In this document: positions 8,609 to 17,151 of the stretch, piece by piece | Position numbering within the stretch: the stretch's first letter is position 1 | Layout: every line of letters starts with the position of its first letter | Assembly: GCF_008086115.1 (NCBI RefSeq) | Contig: NZ_VSIY01000017.1 | Location: 1-64,000 of the forward strand | DNA length: 64,000 bases | DNA from: Maritimibacter fusiformis | GTDB lineage: Bacteria > Pseudomonadota > Alphaproteobacteria > Rhodobacterales > Rhodobacteraceae | Reading direction: 5' to 3' | The notes under the pieces: generated by a model | The model's database searches: none | What the model was told of the DNA's origin: nothing | The model's input: the letters and a program-made list of their open reading frames with translations, nothing else | Made by a program: the position numbers and the translations under genes

Positions 8609-8806
8609 TACCCAAGTGATTTTATGACGGTTGCCTTCGCTCTTTATATAGTATGCCCGCGCGACTGCTGGCGGAACCTCCCAGATCGCGCTCAGCGCAA
8701 GGAAACCAAGGGATTGTGCACCAGCACGACGAGAGAACACTTGCTTGCATTTGTTTATAAACGGTCGTTTATTGACGATATATTAAATTGCAAACGGCCC
8801 AGTTTC

Positions 8807-9688
8807 ATGCCCCTGATTGGCTATGCGCGCGTCTCCACCGAGGATCAGACCCCCCTGCCCCAGTCTGAGGCACTGCAGTCTGCGGGATGCGCCGAGATCT
8901 TTGAAGAGCACGCCTCGGGCGGCAATCGCGCGCGGCCCGTGCTTGCACGTGTGCTGGAGCGGATTGGCAAGGGCGACACGCTGGTCGTCGTGCGGATCGA
9001 CCGGCTTGCGCGGTCTTTGTCGCACTTGCTTGAGGTGATCGAAAGACTGGAGGGCAAGGGGGCGTTCTTCCGCTCGCTCCAGGACCCGATTGACACTGCC
9101 TCGCCCCAGGGCAAGTTCACGTTGCAGGTTCTGGGCGCTGCGGCTGAGTTCGAACGCGCTCTGATCCGCGAGCGTACCAAAGCCGGACTTGCCTCGGCAC
9201 GCTCAAAGGGCCGCGTCGGCGGCAACCCAGGTCTTCGCGCCAAGGACCCTGAAGCGCTGCGCAAGGTGCGGTTGGCACGACAGGACGGCTACATGGAGCG
9301 CTTGCACGAAACAGCGCAGGATTGGGTGCCCCATGTACGCCGCCTGCGGCCGGATATGGCCTGGGAAGACGTGCTGCGTATCATCAATGCTCCCCTGCCC
9401 CACGACCGCCACTGGACCCAAAGCCGTTTGCTCCGCGCCGTGAAGGCATACGTGGGGGACGGATTCCTGCCCGCTGAAGTGCTTGGACGCGCTGGACGTC
9501 GCGAAACCGACGATCGCCTGCCTGCGATTGTCGCCGCAATCAAAGGTGCTGACCCCGAGATCACCTTGCAGGCAATCTGCGACCGACTCGAATCCATGCG
9601 TGAGCGCACCCCTCGCGGTCGAACCAGCTGGCAGCCTTCCTCAGTCAGAATGCTGCTGGAGCGTGCAGAGCGCCTCGGCCTTTTGTAG
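8807..9688 (+). CDS. Serine recombinase (resolvase/invertase family)
   Basis: A 293-aa serine recombinase. The catalytic N-terminal domain has the nucleophile Ser10 in GYARVSTEDQ, the conserved VVVRIDRLARS segment and FxxSLxDPIDTASPQGK, then EFERALIRERTKAGLASARS leading into the E-helix. The remaining 130 residues hold HTH-like repeats (about 230-290), longer than classical resolvases. Start ATG 8807 is chosen because the catalytic domain begins there; the frame opens earlier (8624) without family similarity. It probably resolves cointegrates or plasmid multimers for the neighbouring tni block. Confidence 0.85.
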   Translation: MPLIGYARVSTEDQTPLPQSEALQSAGCAEIFEEHASGGNRARPVLARVLERIGKGDTLVVVRIDRLARSLSHLLEVIERLEGKGAFFRSLQDPIDTASPQGKFTLQVLGAAAEFERALIRERTKAGLASARSKGRVGGNPGLRAKDPEALRKVRLARQDGYMERLHETAQDWVPHVRRLRPDMAWEDVLRIINAPLPHDRHWTQSRLLRAVKAYVGDGFLPAEVLGRAGRRETDDRLPAIVAAIKGADPEITLQAICDRLESMRERTPRGRTSWQPSSVRMLLERAERLGLL

Positions 9689-9970
9689 GCGCTAATGGTC
9701 GGCAAACCACCCTGTTCGCTCGGCCCAAATCTTCCAGAATCATCGCCTCAATTGGACGAAAACCACGTAAATATCCAACAATGCCTTGGGGTTAGTTCGC
9801 GCGAGCAGAAAATATCTCGAAGGATGTCGGTTTCGCCAGACACGGTTTTTATCGTTGGTAATCAATGCTTTATCTAGCGTAAGCCCTGCGCGACCAAATT
9901 GGTGCTGTGGATAACTTTTCCACTACATCTAGATTCTTCTTGCCGGACTCAGATGTTCGTGGCATCTCCA
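9689..9970. other. Intergenic region upstream of repA
   Basis: No gene is visible. The stretch is relatively AT-rich and contains a perfect DnaA box (9906-9914) and, just after it, the repA upstream inverted repeat. It is likely to carry the repABC promoter. Confidence 0.5.
9906..9914 (+). promoter_or_regulatory. DnaA box
   Basis: TGTGGATAA is the exact complement of the strict DnaA box TTATCCACA. It lies about 140 bases upstream of repA. Whether it takes part in replication is not shown; in repABC plasmids the origin is usually inside repC. Confidence 0.5.
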
Positions 9971-10013
9971 TTCTGACGGTAAAACGCGTCAGACGTGGCT
10001 TCGACCGTCAGAA
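9971..10013. promoter_or_regulatory. Inverted repeat upstream of repA (candidate RepA/RepB operator)
   Basis: TTCTGACGGT (9971-9980) and ACCGTCAGAA (10004-10013) are perfect inverse complements 23 bases apart; an additional CGTCAG lies at 9987-9992. The position, 42 bases before the repA ATG at 10055, suits autorepression of repABC by RepA. Confidence 0.5.
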
Positions 10014-10054
10014 CGACAAAGAGCCTTAGCAAAGGCCATGAGAGGCGGCAGAAC

Positions 10055-11254
10055 ATGGATGATCGAAATACGGGCTACGCGCAAGGCATAGGCTCTTCCG
10101 ACATCGGAGCATTTGCAGACAGTCTTGCTGAGTCGCTTGACCGGCAGATGAAAGTTGCGTTCGAACCAGAAGAACGCAAGTCCTTGCGCCGCTTCAGCTC
10201 GACCGAGGTCGCCGAGTTGCTGCGCGTTAGTACGTCGAACCTGCGCAACCGCCACAAAGATGGCAGCTTCCCAGAAGTTCACACTGACGGTCGCGGTCAT
10301 AGGTTCTACACGGCCGAAGAAGTTGACGACCTCCGCAACATTTTGGCGCGGACAGGCAAAAATGCTGACGCGTACAAACCTGGCCGCCGAGACGGTGACC
10401 GTCTTCAGGTCATTTCGGTCGTGAATTTCAAAGGCGGCAGCTCGAAGACAACAGCGACGATCCATTTGGCACACAGGTATGCCCTGCGTGGCTACCGCGT
10501 GCTTGTGCTGGACCTCGACCCGCAGGCCAGTTTGACGACATTTTTCGGCTTCCGGCCTGAGCTCGAATTCGCCGAAGGCGGCACAATCTACGACGCATTG
10601 AGATACGATGATCAGGTTCCGCTCTCGGAGGTCATCCAGAAAACATACTTCCACAAGCTCGACATGGTCCCGGCTGGCTTGATGTTGTCCGAGTACGAAA
10701 CCGAGACAGCGAATGCCCTTGCGCGCAGGGTTCAGCCGATTTTTGCAGAGCGTCTTGCTCTGGCGCTAGAGGAAGTCGACTCAGACTATGACATCGTGCT
10801 GATCGATTGCCCTCCGCAGCTGGGCTTCCTGACATTGACAGCATTGGCAGCGTCCACGGGCTTACTTGTGACTGTCGTCCCCGGCATGCTCGACATCGCT
10901 TCGATGAGCCAGTTCCTCAAACTCGCTTCGGAAACGGTCAAAGCCGTCGAAGAGGCGATTGGACGACATGTCACTTGGGACTTCGTAAAGTTCCTGATCA
11001 CACGCTACGAGCCGTCGGACGGACCACAAACGCAAATGGCCGGGTACCTACGTTCAATCCTTGCGGGCCAAGTCATGACTGAACCGATGCTGAAGTCGAC
11101 AGCCATTTCTGACGCCGGCATGACTCAGCAAACCATCTATGAGGTAGACCCGAGCCAGCTCATTCGGAAGACCATTGATCGGGCTTTGACCAGCGTGAAC
11201 AGCGTTGCCGATGAGCTGGAGCAGACAATCCAAATGGCATGGGGGCGTCGCTGA
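10055..11254 (+). CDS. repA: RepA, ParA-type plasmid partition ATPase
   Basis: A 399-aa ParA-family ATPase of a repABC replicon. It segregates plasmid copies together with RepB and represses its own operon. An N-terminal HTH of the MerR-like kind (about 45-100, FSSTEVAELLRVSTSNLRNR) precedes the deviant Walker A motif NFKGGSSKTT (about 130), the LDLDPQASLTTFFG block and Walker B-like DIVLIDCPPQLG. Start ATG 10055 is chosen because the frame's earlier ATG (9995) overlaps the operator repeat and has no family match. The stop overlaps repB (TGATG). Confidence 0.9.
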   Translation: MDDRNTGYAQGIGSSDIGAFADSLAESLDRQMKVAFEPEERKSLRRFSSTEVAELLRVSTSNLRNRHKDGSFPEVHTDGRGHRFYTAEEVDDLRNILARTGKNADAYKPGRRDGDRLQVISVVNFKGGSSKTTATIHLAHRYALRGYRVLVLDLDPQASLTTFFGFRPELEFAEGGTIYDALRYDDQVPLSEVIQKTYFHKLDMVPAGLMLSEYETETANALARRVQPIFAERLALALEEVDSDYDIVLIDCPPQLGFLTLTALAASTGLLVTVVPGMLDIASMSQFLKLASETVKAVEEAIGRHVTWDFVKFLITRYEPSDGPQTQMAGYLRSILAGQVMTEPMLKSTAISDAGMTQQTIYEVDPSQLIRKTIDRALTSVNSVADELEQTIQMAWGRR

Positions 11255-12222
11255 TGGCTCGAAATATCTTCAACCAGCCACCGAAAGACGAGAAAGAGTC
11301 GGCAGCCCCCTCCCCTGCCCCGGTCAAATCCTCGAAGCTACCTGGCTCGGTTGGCGGATTGCGGGACTCTCTCCGGGAAATCACTGCCAACTCAATCCGA
11401 GATATCGAACCCGACCGGATCGATATGGATGGCCTCCGGGATCGCCTGATCCTGGAAGATAGTAGCATTGAAGATCTCGCCGAAAGCATTCGCAAGCATG
11501 GTCAGCAAGTGCCGATCATGGTTCGCCCCTCTGACCAACCGGATCGATACCGCATCATCTACGGGCGTCGCAGACTTGCAGCCATTCGAAGAGTTGGTGG
11601 AACCGTCAAAGCGATCGTTCGAACGCTCGATGATGATGCTTCTCTGATCGCGCAAGGTCAGGAAAACAACCTGCGGCTGGATCCGTCCTTCATTGAAAAA
11701 TCTCTTTTTATCAAAGAGATGCAGGAGGCCGGTTACAAGCCTGGCGTCATTCAGGACGCCCTAGGCCTCACCCGGCAAGGTGTGTCGAACCATCGTGTAG
11801 TCATCGAGCAGCTGCCTGACGAACTTGTCCGGCTTATCGGCCCGGCTCATGGCGTAGGTCGACGCCAATGGGGTGATCTTGCTGCACTTTCAGAGAAGGT
11901 TCCGCTTGTCGACATTGCGCGTGAGACACTTGCCTCTCTGCCTGACACCACTCCAAGCTCGGACAAGTTTCAAGCCGTCTATGTTGCTTGCTCCAGCAAG
12001 GCGCGTGGCGCAGCCGACCAAAGCGCCCGTGGCCAAACGACCGTGGTAAAGGACAATAGTGGTAGCCCTGTCGGCACACTTTCAGTCGATGGCAAGTCGA
12101 TCGCTATCAAGATCACCCGCAAGGACAACCCGGAATTCGGCCAATGGCTCGAAGATCGCGCGGAAACCACGCTGCGACAGCTTTTTGAACAATGGCAGAA
12201 TGAGAGAGGCTCGGGGAGCTGA
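11254..12222 (+). CDS. repB: RepB, ParB-type centromere-binding protein
   Basis: A 322-aa ParB-family protein that binds parS sites and stimulates RepA. The ParB nuclease-like domain includes LAESIRKHGQQVPIMVRP and YRIIYGRRRLAAIRR (about 80-115), followed by AQGQENNLRLDPSFIEKS and the HTH with LGLTRQGVSNHRVVIEQL (about 170). A C-terminal dimerisation part follows. Translation is coupled to repA through a one-base overlap. Candidate binding sites are the palindromes at 13071-13086 and 13518-13537. Confidence 0.9.
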   Translation: MARNIFNQPPKDEKESAAPSPAPVKSSKLPGSVGGLRDSLREITANSIRDIEPDRIDMDGLRDRLILEDSSIEDLAESIRKHGQQVPIMVRPSDQPDRYRIIYGRRRLAAIRRVGGTVKAIVRTLDDDASLIAQGQENNLRLDPSFIEKSLFIKEMQEAGYKPGVIQDALGLTRQGVSNHRVVIEQLPDELVRLIGPAHGVGRRQWGDLAALSEKVPLVDIARETLASLPDTTPSSDKFQAVYVACSSKARGAADQSARGQTTVVKDNSGSPVGTLSVDGKSIAIKITRKDNPEFGQWLEDRAETTLRQLFEQWQNERGSGS

Positions 12223-12269
12223 TCCCCGGTCATAACCAAAAACACGAGCAGAGGAGAAAGGCGAAGACC

Positions 12270-12326
12270 AAAAAGAAAAGAGCCCCCCAAGGTTTCCCCC
12301 GGAGAGCCCTCATCATCTGATTAGCA
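12270..12326 (-). ncRNA. Predicted repABC counter-transcribed RNA (ctRNA/incA)
   Basis: In repABC plasmids a 50-60-nt antisense RNA between repB and repC limits RepC synthesis. Here the minus strand has TTGACC (12360-12355), a 17-base spacer and TACATC (12337-12332) as a promoter, giving a start near 12326. About 55 bases on, a G-rich stem with several G-U pairs (CUCUCC with GGGGGG, extended outward) is followed by a T-rich run ending at about 12270. The wobble pairs work only in the minus-strand RNA, which supports this orientation. Ends are estimates. Confidence 0.65.
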
Positions 12327-12331
12327 CCTGT

Positions 12332-12360
12332 GATGTAGCAATCTCCGACATACCGGTCAA
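12332..12360 (-). promoter_or_regulatory. Promoter of the antisense RNA
   Basis: TTGACC and TACATC hexamers with a 17-base spacer on the minus strand, pointing into the predicted ctRNA. On the plus strand the adjoining CACCG-ATT-CGGTG hairpin (12366-12378 region) may belong to the repC leader structure that the antisense RNA controls. Confidence 0.5.
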
Positions 12361-12462
12361 GAGTCACCGATTCGGTGGACGTCATTTTGTTGCCTTTTCT
12401 CGCCAAGAACAGCGGGAAGAGCCGGGGAAGTTGTGGGCCGCAACGGTCGTCGTTCAACAAAC

Positions 12463-13518
12463 ATGGCATTCACAAAGCTTTCCGTTCAGACCTTTGGCGT
12501 CGGCAAGGGCACCCCCGCCACGTCAACACCTGAAACCGACATCTGGGCAGTCTTCCGCGCGCTCAGAGATACTCGCAGCCTGTTCGGTCTCCGTCCAGGA
12601 CATGTTCAAACACTCCAAGCGATGCTGAGCTTTCTCAAGCCTGGGCATGGAGACACAGTCTTCGCTTCCAACGACGAGATCTGCCGTCGAGTTGGCGGGA
12701 TCGATGAACGAACCCTCCGTAGGCACATCGATCGCTTTGTTGAACTCGGTTTCATGAAGCGCCACGACAGCCCAAATCGCAAGAGATACCGAGTGAAGTC
12801 CTCCGAAGGTCAGTCCATTAGCTATGGGTTGTCGCTGGCTCCGTTGCTCGCGCGTGCCGGCGAACTACTTGCGACAGCCCAAGCGATGGAAAACGCTCGT
12901 CGGGATCGCGTGTTTTTGCGAAAGCAAATCCTAACCAAACTTGCTCAGATCGACGAAGCTGACCCCGAGAACGAACTCACTCATCAGGTACGCCGAGTTC
13001 TTCGGAGGAAGCTCTCGATCGCGGAGTATCGTACTTTGCTCGGCGAACTGGAGGCTCAATGCAAACAGATGTCCACCGCGGTGGACGCACCAGAAACAAT
13101 GAAACTGCCCGCCAATGACGGGCAAACTGTCCGCCACCACTCTAAGTCTAAAAAAGAACAAAAAGATTTAGAAAGGGGGACCAACAGCCAAACACCTCCC
13201 CTGCAAACGCTCACAACAGTTTGTGACCAGGCTACATCGTTCGCAACGAACTCACTTAGGAACTGGCACGATGTCGAAAGTCACGCGAGAACGCTCGCTC
13301 CAATGATGGGAATCCACGAAAGCACCTTCGAAAAGGCTGCTAAGAAGATAGGCTCTCAAAAAGCATCATGCGCCATCTTCATAATTCTCCAGATGAGCAA
13401 TCGCATCCGAGACTTTGGAGCGTATTTCCACAGCATCACGCTCGGTCGCAGAGAAACTGACTTCAACCCATCACTGTTGTTGGAGAGGCTTTCTCGTTCT
13501 GGGACAGCAACTGCGTGA
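12463..13518 (+). CDS. repC: RepC, plasmid replication initiator
   Basis: A 351-aa RepC initiator of the repABC class. N-terminal winged-helix region: WAVFRALRDTRSLFGLRPGH, then FASNDEICRRVGGIDERTLR and HIDRFVELGFMKRHDS, all characteristic. The C-terminal part (about 270-335, MMGIHESTFEKAAKKIGSQKA) also matches the family. An AT-rich stretch near 13140-13175 inside the gene is where repABC origins normally lie. A parS-like palindrome sits inside the coding region and another begins at the stop codon. Start ATG 12463 fits the family; the frame opens 30 bases earlier. Slightly shorter than many RepC proteins. Confidence 0.9.
   Translation: MAFTKLSVQTFGVGKGTPATSTPETDIWAVFRALRDTRSLFGLRPGHVQTLQAMLSFLKPGHGDTVFASNDEICRRVGGIDERTLRRHIDRFVELGFMKRHDSPNRKRYRVKSSEGQSISYGLSLAPLLARAGELLATAQAMENARRDRVFLRKQILTKLAQIDEADPENELTHQVRRVLRRKLSIAEYRTLLGELEAQCKQMSTAVDAPETMKLPANDGQTVRHHSKSKKEQKDLERGTNSQTPPLQTLTTVCDQATSFATNSLRNWHDVESHARTLAPMMGIHESTFEKAAKKIGSQKASCAIFIILQMSNRIRDFGAYFHSITLGRRETDFNPSLLLERLSRSGTATA
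13071..13086. promoter_or_regulatory. parS: parS-like palindrome inside repC
   Basis: GTCCACCGCGGTGGAC is a perfect 16-bp palindrome, the size and shape of repABC parS sites. The same 16 bases recur at 13520-13535. Being inside a coding region and identical to the second copy argues for selection at the DNA level. Confidence 0.7.
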
Positions 13519-13537
13519 TGTCCACCGCGGTGGACAT
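13518..13537. promoter_or_regulatory. parS: parS-like palindrome after repC
   Basis: ATGTCCACCGCGGTGGACAT is a perfect 20-bp palindrome starting at the last base of the repC stop codon. Its central 16 bases equal the copy at 13071-13086. It lies between repC and the large ParB-like gene, so either RepB or that protein could bind. Confidence 0.75.
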
Positions 13538-13584
13538 GTCGAGAGGTAGAGATGGGCTGTGAAAGGGGTGACGGGAAGTGAGAT

Positions 13585-13616
13585 CGGGAGAGTGGCTTCC
13601 GGCGCCCGTCGCGGAG
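13585..13616 (+). promoter_or_regulatory. Conserved structured 5' leader, copy 1
   Basis: A hairpin CGGGAG-AGTGG-CTTCCG (13585-13601) followed by GCGCCCGTCGCGGAG, ending 8 bases before the ATG at 13625. The same element precedes the DUF932 gene at 22571-22602 (27 of 32 bases identical) and changes keep the stem paired (G-T becomes G-C). Confidence 0.5.
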
Positions 13617-13624
13617 AAGATCTG

Positions 13625-15793
13625 ATGGCCAAATCTGCCCAGAAAGTCACCCTGTCCCCGTCCCGGGACATACCCTTCGACAAGCTCGTGCTGAGCCAGT
13701 CCAACGTCCGGCGCATCAAGGCCGGTATCTCGGTGGAGGAACTGGCCGAAGACATCGCCCGCCGTGGGTTGCTGCAGAGCCTGAGCGTTCGGCCCGTTCT
13801 GGCGGATGATGGGGCCGAGACCGGCAAGTTCGAAATCCCCGCTGGCGGCCGACGCTTCCAGGCCCTGTCTCTCCTGGTGAAGCAGAAACGCCTGGCCAAG
13901 ACCACGCCCATTCCCTGCATCGTGCGGGATGCCAATTCCACCATCCTCGCCGAAGACGACTCGCTCGCTGAGAACATGCAGCGTGCAGCCCTGCATCCGC
14001 TCGACCAGTTCCGCGCCTTCGTGGCGTTGCGGGAGAAGGGTCAAGGCGATGAAGAGATCGCAGCCGCCTTCTTCGTCACGCCGCAGGTGGTGAAACAGCG
14101 CCTGAAACTCGCCGCCGTGGCCCCTGCCCTGCTTGAGCTCTATGCCGAGGACGAGATGACGCTGGAGCAGCTGATGGCCTTCACGGTCAATCCGGATCAT
14201 GAGCGCCAGGTTCAGGTCTGGGAGGCGATCCGGTCATCCTGGAACAAGGAGCCCTATCAGATCCGGCGGATGCTGACGGAAACGTCGGTGCGCGCGTCTG
14301 ACCGTCGGGCCGCCTTTGTCGGCGTCGAGGCGTACGAGGCTGCTGGCGGCACCATGTTGCACGACCTCTTCCAGGGCGACGACGGCGGTTGGCTGGAAGA
14401 CCCGGCCCTGCTCGACCGACTGGTCAGCGAGAGGCTTCAGGCTGAAGCCGAAGCGATCGCGACCGAGGGCTGGAAGTGGATCGAGGTCTCTCTCGACTTG
14501 CCCTATGGCTACAGCCACGGCTTGCGTCGGCTCAATGGCGACCCGGCGCCGATGACAGATGACGAAGGCGCGGCCCATGCCAAACTGCTTGCCGAGTACC
14601 GGGCGCTCGAAGAGCAATACGAGGGACAGGATGAGTTCCCCGAAGAGATCGACGCACGTCTTGGCGAGCTGGAAGTCGCGATGGAGAAGCTCGAGGCCAG
14701 GCCGCTGATCTTCGACGCGGAGGAGATCGCGACGGCAGGGGCCTTCGTGACGCTTGATCGCTATGGCGAGCTTGCAGCTTATCGGGGCTTTGTCCGGCCC
14801 GAGGATGAACCTCGGCAAGATGCCGACGTCCACAGCGGTGAACAGGCGGCAGGCGGGCAGGGCGCTGAGCTTTCAGCGGGGAGTAATGTGGATGGTATCG
14901 GCCATGGCACGGTGATCACCTCTGCTGGTCAGGCGCTTGGCGCCAACGTGTCCGACGACGAGGACGATGGTGCGTTGAAGCCGTTGCCCGAGCGGCTGGT
15001 CATGGAGTTGACGGCGCACCGGACATTGGCACTGCGGGAAGCTGTCGGGCGTTCTCCCGACGTCGCCTTGACGCTGCTGCTCCTGAAGCTCGTCAACGAC
15101 ACTTTCCGGACATCCAGTTCGGCCGGCAGCTGCCTCGAGGCTTCGGTCCGTCACGTCTACATGTCGGCGCAGGCGAGCGATCTGAAGGACAGCGTGGTGG
15201 CCAAGTTGGTGGACGATCGCCATGCGGAGTGGGAGGCCGACTTGCCGCTCGGCGACGATGCCGCGCTCTGGGACTACCTGACCTCCCTTGATCAAGGGAG
15301 CCGGCTGTCGCTGCTCGCGCATTGCCTCAGCTTCGGGATCAACGCGCTCTATGAGAAGGTGAACCCCTATGGTGCCGGTATCTCCGCCAGCGGTTTGACC
15401 AAGCGGATGGCCCAGTCCGACTTGGTCGCACAGGCGGTCGATCTCGACATGGTCGAGGCGGGTTGGGAGCCGACGGTCGATACCTACCTGAACCGCGTGC
15501 CAAAGGTCCGGATCCTCGAGGCCGTACGTGAGGCTAAAGGGGAGGGGACGGCGCAACTCCTCGATCACCTGAAGAAGGGCGAGATGGCGACCGAAGCCGA
15601 GCGTCTGCTGAAAGGCAGCGGTTGGTTGCCAGAGGTTCTTCGCCGTCACGACCTGGTAGCACTCGACGGTGCGGAAGGGCAGGGGGTGCCTGAGCCCGTT
15701 TCCGACGCCAGTCAGACCGAGGATGTCGACCTTCCCGCCTTCCTCACCGCTGACCTGCCGGGTGATGATGCGTCGATGATGGCTGCCGAGTGA
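13625..15793 (+). CDS. Large ParB/RepB/Spo0J-like protein
   Basis: A 722-aa protein whose first 200 residues are a ParB fold: SQSNVRRIKAGISVEELAED, the GGRRFQALSLL box (about 75), LAEDDSLAENMQRAALHPLD and an HTH (EEIAAAFFVTPQVVKQRLKL). The other 500 residues are acidic and helical with no motif I recognise. Proteins like this are common beside anti-restriction and mating genes on Rhodobacteraceae and sphingomonad plasmids, separate from the true repB/parB. They probably do not segregate DNA in the classical way; a gene-regulatory or DNA-protective role is an inference. ATG 13625 is preceded by GGAGAAGATCTG and a structured leader; a GTG at 13559 would add 22 unlikely residues. Confidence 0.75.
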   Translation: MAKSAQKVTLSPSRDIPFDKLVLSQSNVRRIKAGISVEELAEDIARRGLLQSLSVRPVLADDGAETGKFEIPAGGRRFQALSLLVKQKRLAKTTPIPCIVRDANSTILAEDDSLAENMQRAALHPLDQFRAFVALREKGQGDEEIAAAFFVTPQVVKQRLKLAAVAPALLELYAEDEMTLEQLMAFTVNPDHERQVQVWEAIRSSWNKEPYQIRRMLTETSVRASDRRAAFVGVEAYEAAGGTMLHDLFQGDDGGWLEDPALLDRLVSERLQAEAEAIATEGWKWIEVSLDLPYGYSHGLRRLNGDPAPMTDDEGAAHAKLLAEYRALEEQYEGQDEFPEEIDARLGELEVAMEKLEARPLIFDAEEIATAGAFVTLDRYGELAAYRGFVRPEDEPRQDADVHSGEQAAGGQGAELSAGSNVDGIGHGTVITSAGQALGANVSDDEDDGALKPLPERLVMELTAHRTLALREAVGRSPDVALTLLLLKLVNDTFRTSSSAGSCLEASVRHVYMSAQASDLKDSVVAKLVDDRHAEWEADLPLGDDAALWDYLTSLDQGSRLSLLAHCLSFGINALYEKVNPYGAGISASGLTKRMAQSDLVAQAVDLDMVEAGWEPTVDTYLNRVPKVRILEAVREAKGEGTAQLLDHLKKGEMATEAERLLKGSGWLPEVLRRHDLVALDGAEGQGVPEPVSDASQTEDVDLPAFLTADLPGDDASMMAAE

Positions 15794-15805
15794 TCCGCGC
15801 CATCC

Positions 15806-15827
15806 GAGGGCGGGGAAACCCGCCCTC
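15806..15827 (+). terminator. Hairpin terminator after the ParB-like gene
   Basis: GAGGGCGGG (15806-15814), GAAA tetraloop, CCCGCCCTC (15819-15827), then AATTACAT. A 9-bp perfect GC-rich stem 13 bases after the stop; the tail is AT-rich rather than pure T. Confidence 0.6.
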
Positions 15828-15892
15828 AATTACATAAAATACAACAATATCAATAAGATGAATGCAAAATGACGCATTCAGGATGAGGAATC

Positions 15893-16366
15893 ATGTCTGC
15901 AACCACCATTCTCGAAACCGCGCCCCTGGGCGCGCTCATTCGCTACACCGATAGCACAACGAAACCGCCCGCCCGGTTCACAAAGAAGCTCGCGGCCTGG
16001 GAACGCTCGAACGGCGTTGGACGTCTCGTCAAGAAGGAGCCGCCGCGACCCTATCCAACCTGGACGGCGCCGGCGTCGTTCACGCTGCACGAGGGGAACT
16101 TCTCCTCGGACGGGGTCATTCTTGTCACCATCATGCGAACGCATTCGGCTGACAGTGCGTTGACCTTCGAGGTAGCAGAGGAACCGAAGCCCGGACAGGT
16201 GCGCGTCCTGGTGGATTTTGGCGGCTGCACGGAACTGCTCCACCTGGCCGAGTCTGTCACGGCTGCCGAACTCTGGATCGCCAAAGAAGGCTATCGCAAC
16301 GCGCGGCTGGAGATCGTCGGCAGCGAGGACGGCGATAGGGCAGGGGGCGCGGAGCTTGCCGCCTGA
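15893..16366 (+). CDS. Hypothetical plasmid protein (157 aa)
   Basis: A complete frame with ATG 15893 after GAGGAATC. The product has an N-terminal part rich in charged residues (residues 20-60) and a C-terminal beta-rich half (FDFGG-like VRVLVDFGGCTELLHLAE). No signal peptide or membrane segment. I do not recognise a domain; similar-looking proteins occur on Rhodobacteraceae plasmids. A hairpin terminator follows. Confidence 0.65.
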   Translation: MSATTILETAPLGALIRYTDSTTKPPARFTKKLAAWERSNGVGRLVKKEPPRPYPTWTAPASFTLHEGNFSSDGVILVTIMRTHSADSALTFEVAEEPKPGQVRVLVDFGGCTELLHLAESVTAAELWIAKEGYRNARLEIVGSEDGDRAGGAELAA

Positions 16367-16385
16367 GCCCATGTAGAACCCAAGG

Positions 16386-16405
16386 GGCCCGCCAAAGCGC
16401 GGGCC
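16386..16405 (+). terminator. Hairpin terminator
   Basis: GGCCCGC (16386-16392) and GCGGGCC (16399-16405) pair around CAAAGC, 20 bases after the preceding stop. From 16406 to 16754 I see only GC-rich leader sequence and no convincing gene. Confidence 0.5.
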
Positions 16406-16754
16406 TCTCACCCATCACGACCCTTTCCCGCGAAATCGCGGGGCACCATAGGATCCAATCCAACACGGAATGAGGTCTTCCTTGAAAAGCCTGCCCGGGA
16501 GGCTGGCAGCGATAGCATCAGCGGAACATACGGCTCCAGTCAGCGGTCGCACCATCCCCCGCTCGCCATTCCCTTCCTTGCCCCGAATCCTGTCTTCGAG
16601 ATCAACCCGCGAGGGGTCGGACTACGGGCGAACCCGTGCCGCCGGGTGGATTCGGACGAGCCGAACGCACCCGGTGATGTCAGCCAGTCTTCGGGCCTGC
16701 GGGGTCCTGTCGCGCGGGGGATGGTCCTCCGCCTCCAAGACAGGAGCCAAACAG

Positions 16755-16919
16755 ATGTCCCGCAAAGATGCACACGCCTTCGCCGCCTCCCTCGCCGCCA
16801 CGCTCATGGTCTCGATCGTCGTCTTCCAGGCCGGTGATGGAACCTATGGCGCCGTCCCCGCCGATGAAATCGACGGGGACGAGGTCGTGATCGTCTCGGA
16901 ATACGATCCCTTCGGGTGA
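16755..16919 (+). CDS. Small single-span membrane or exported peptide (54 aa)
   Basis: ATG 16755 is preceded by CAGGAGCCAAACAG, a good ribosome binding site. Residues 7-27 (AFAASLAATLMVSIVVFQAG) form a hydrophobic helix after a basic start (MSRKDAH), so it is either a signal peptide with a short acidic tail or a one-span membrane protein. The tail is rich in Asp/Glu (DEIDGDEVVIVSEYDPFG). No family recognised. Confidence 0.55.
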   Translation: MSRKDAHAFAASLAATLMVSIVVFQAGDGTYGAVPADEIDGDEVVIVSEYDPFG

Positions 16920-17151
16920 GGCCTTGGCCTCACCTCCTTTGGGCCCCGTGCGCGGCGCAGGTGCGCCCCTTCTCCTATCACCGACAAAGAGATCGGCGAT
17001 GCCGATCCTAAGAACGTCGGTATGCGACCCGGTGTGAACCGTGTTGCTCCCTGATCGCATTGCCTTCCATCGTGACCTCTCCATCGCGCGTGTTCCCTCC
17101 TATGTCGAGCGTTTGCGCGAAAACGACTGACCAAGCGACGGTGGAGACGGC

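Noticed and set aside
14873..15829. Minus-strand ORF (318 codons) opposite the ParB-like gene
   Set aside because: Antisense shadow; the plus strand encodes a recognisable ParB domain continuous with it.
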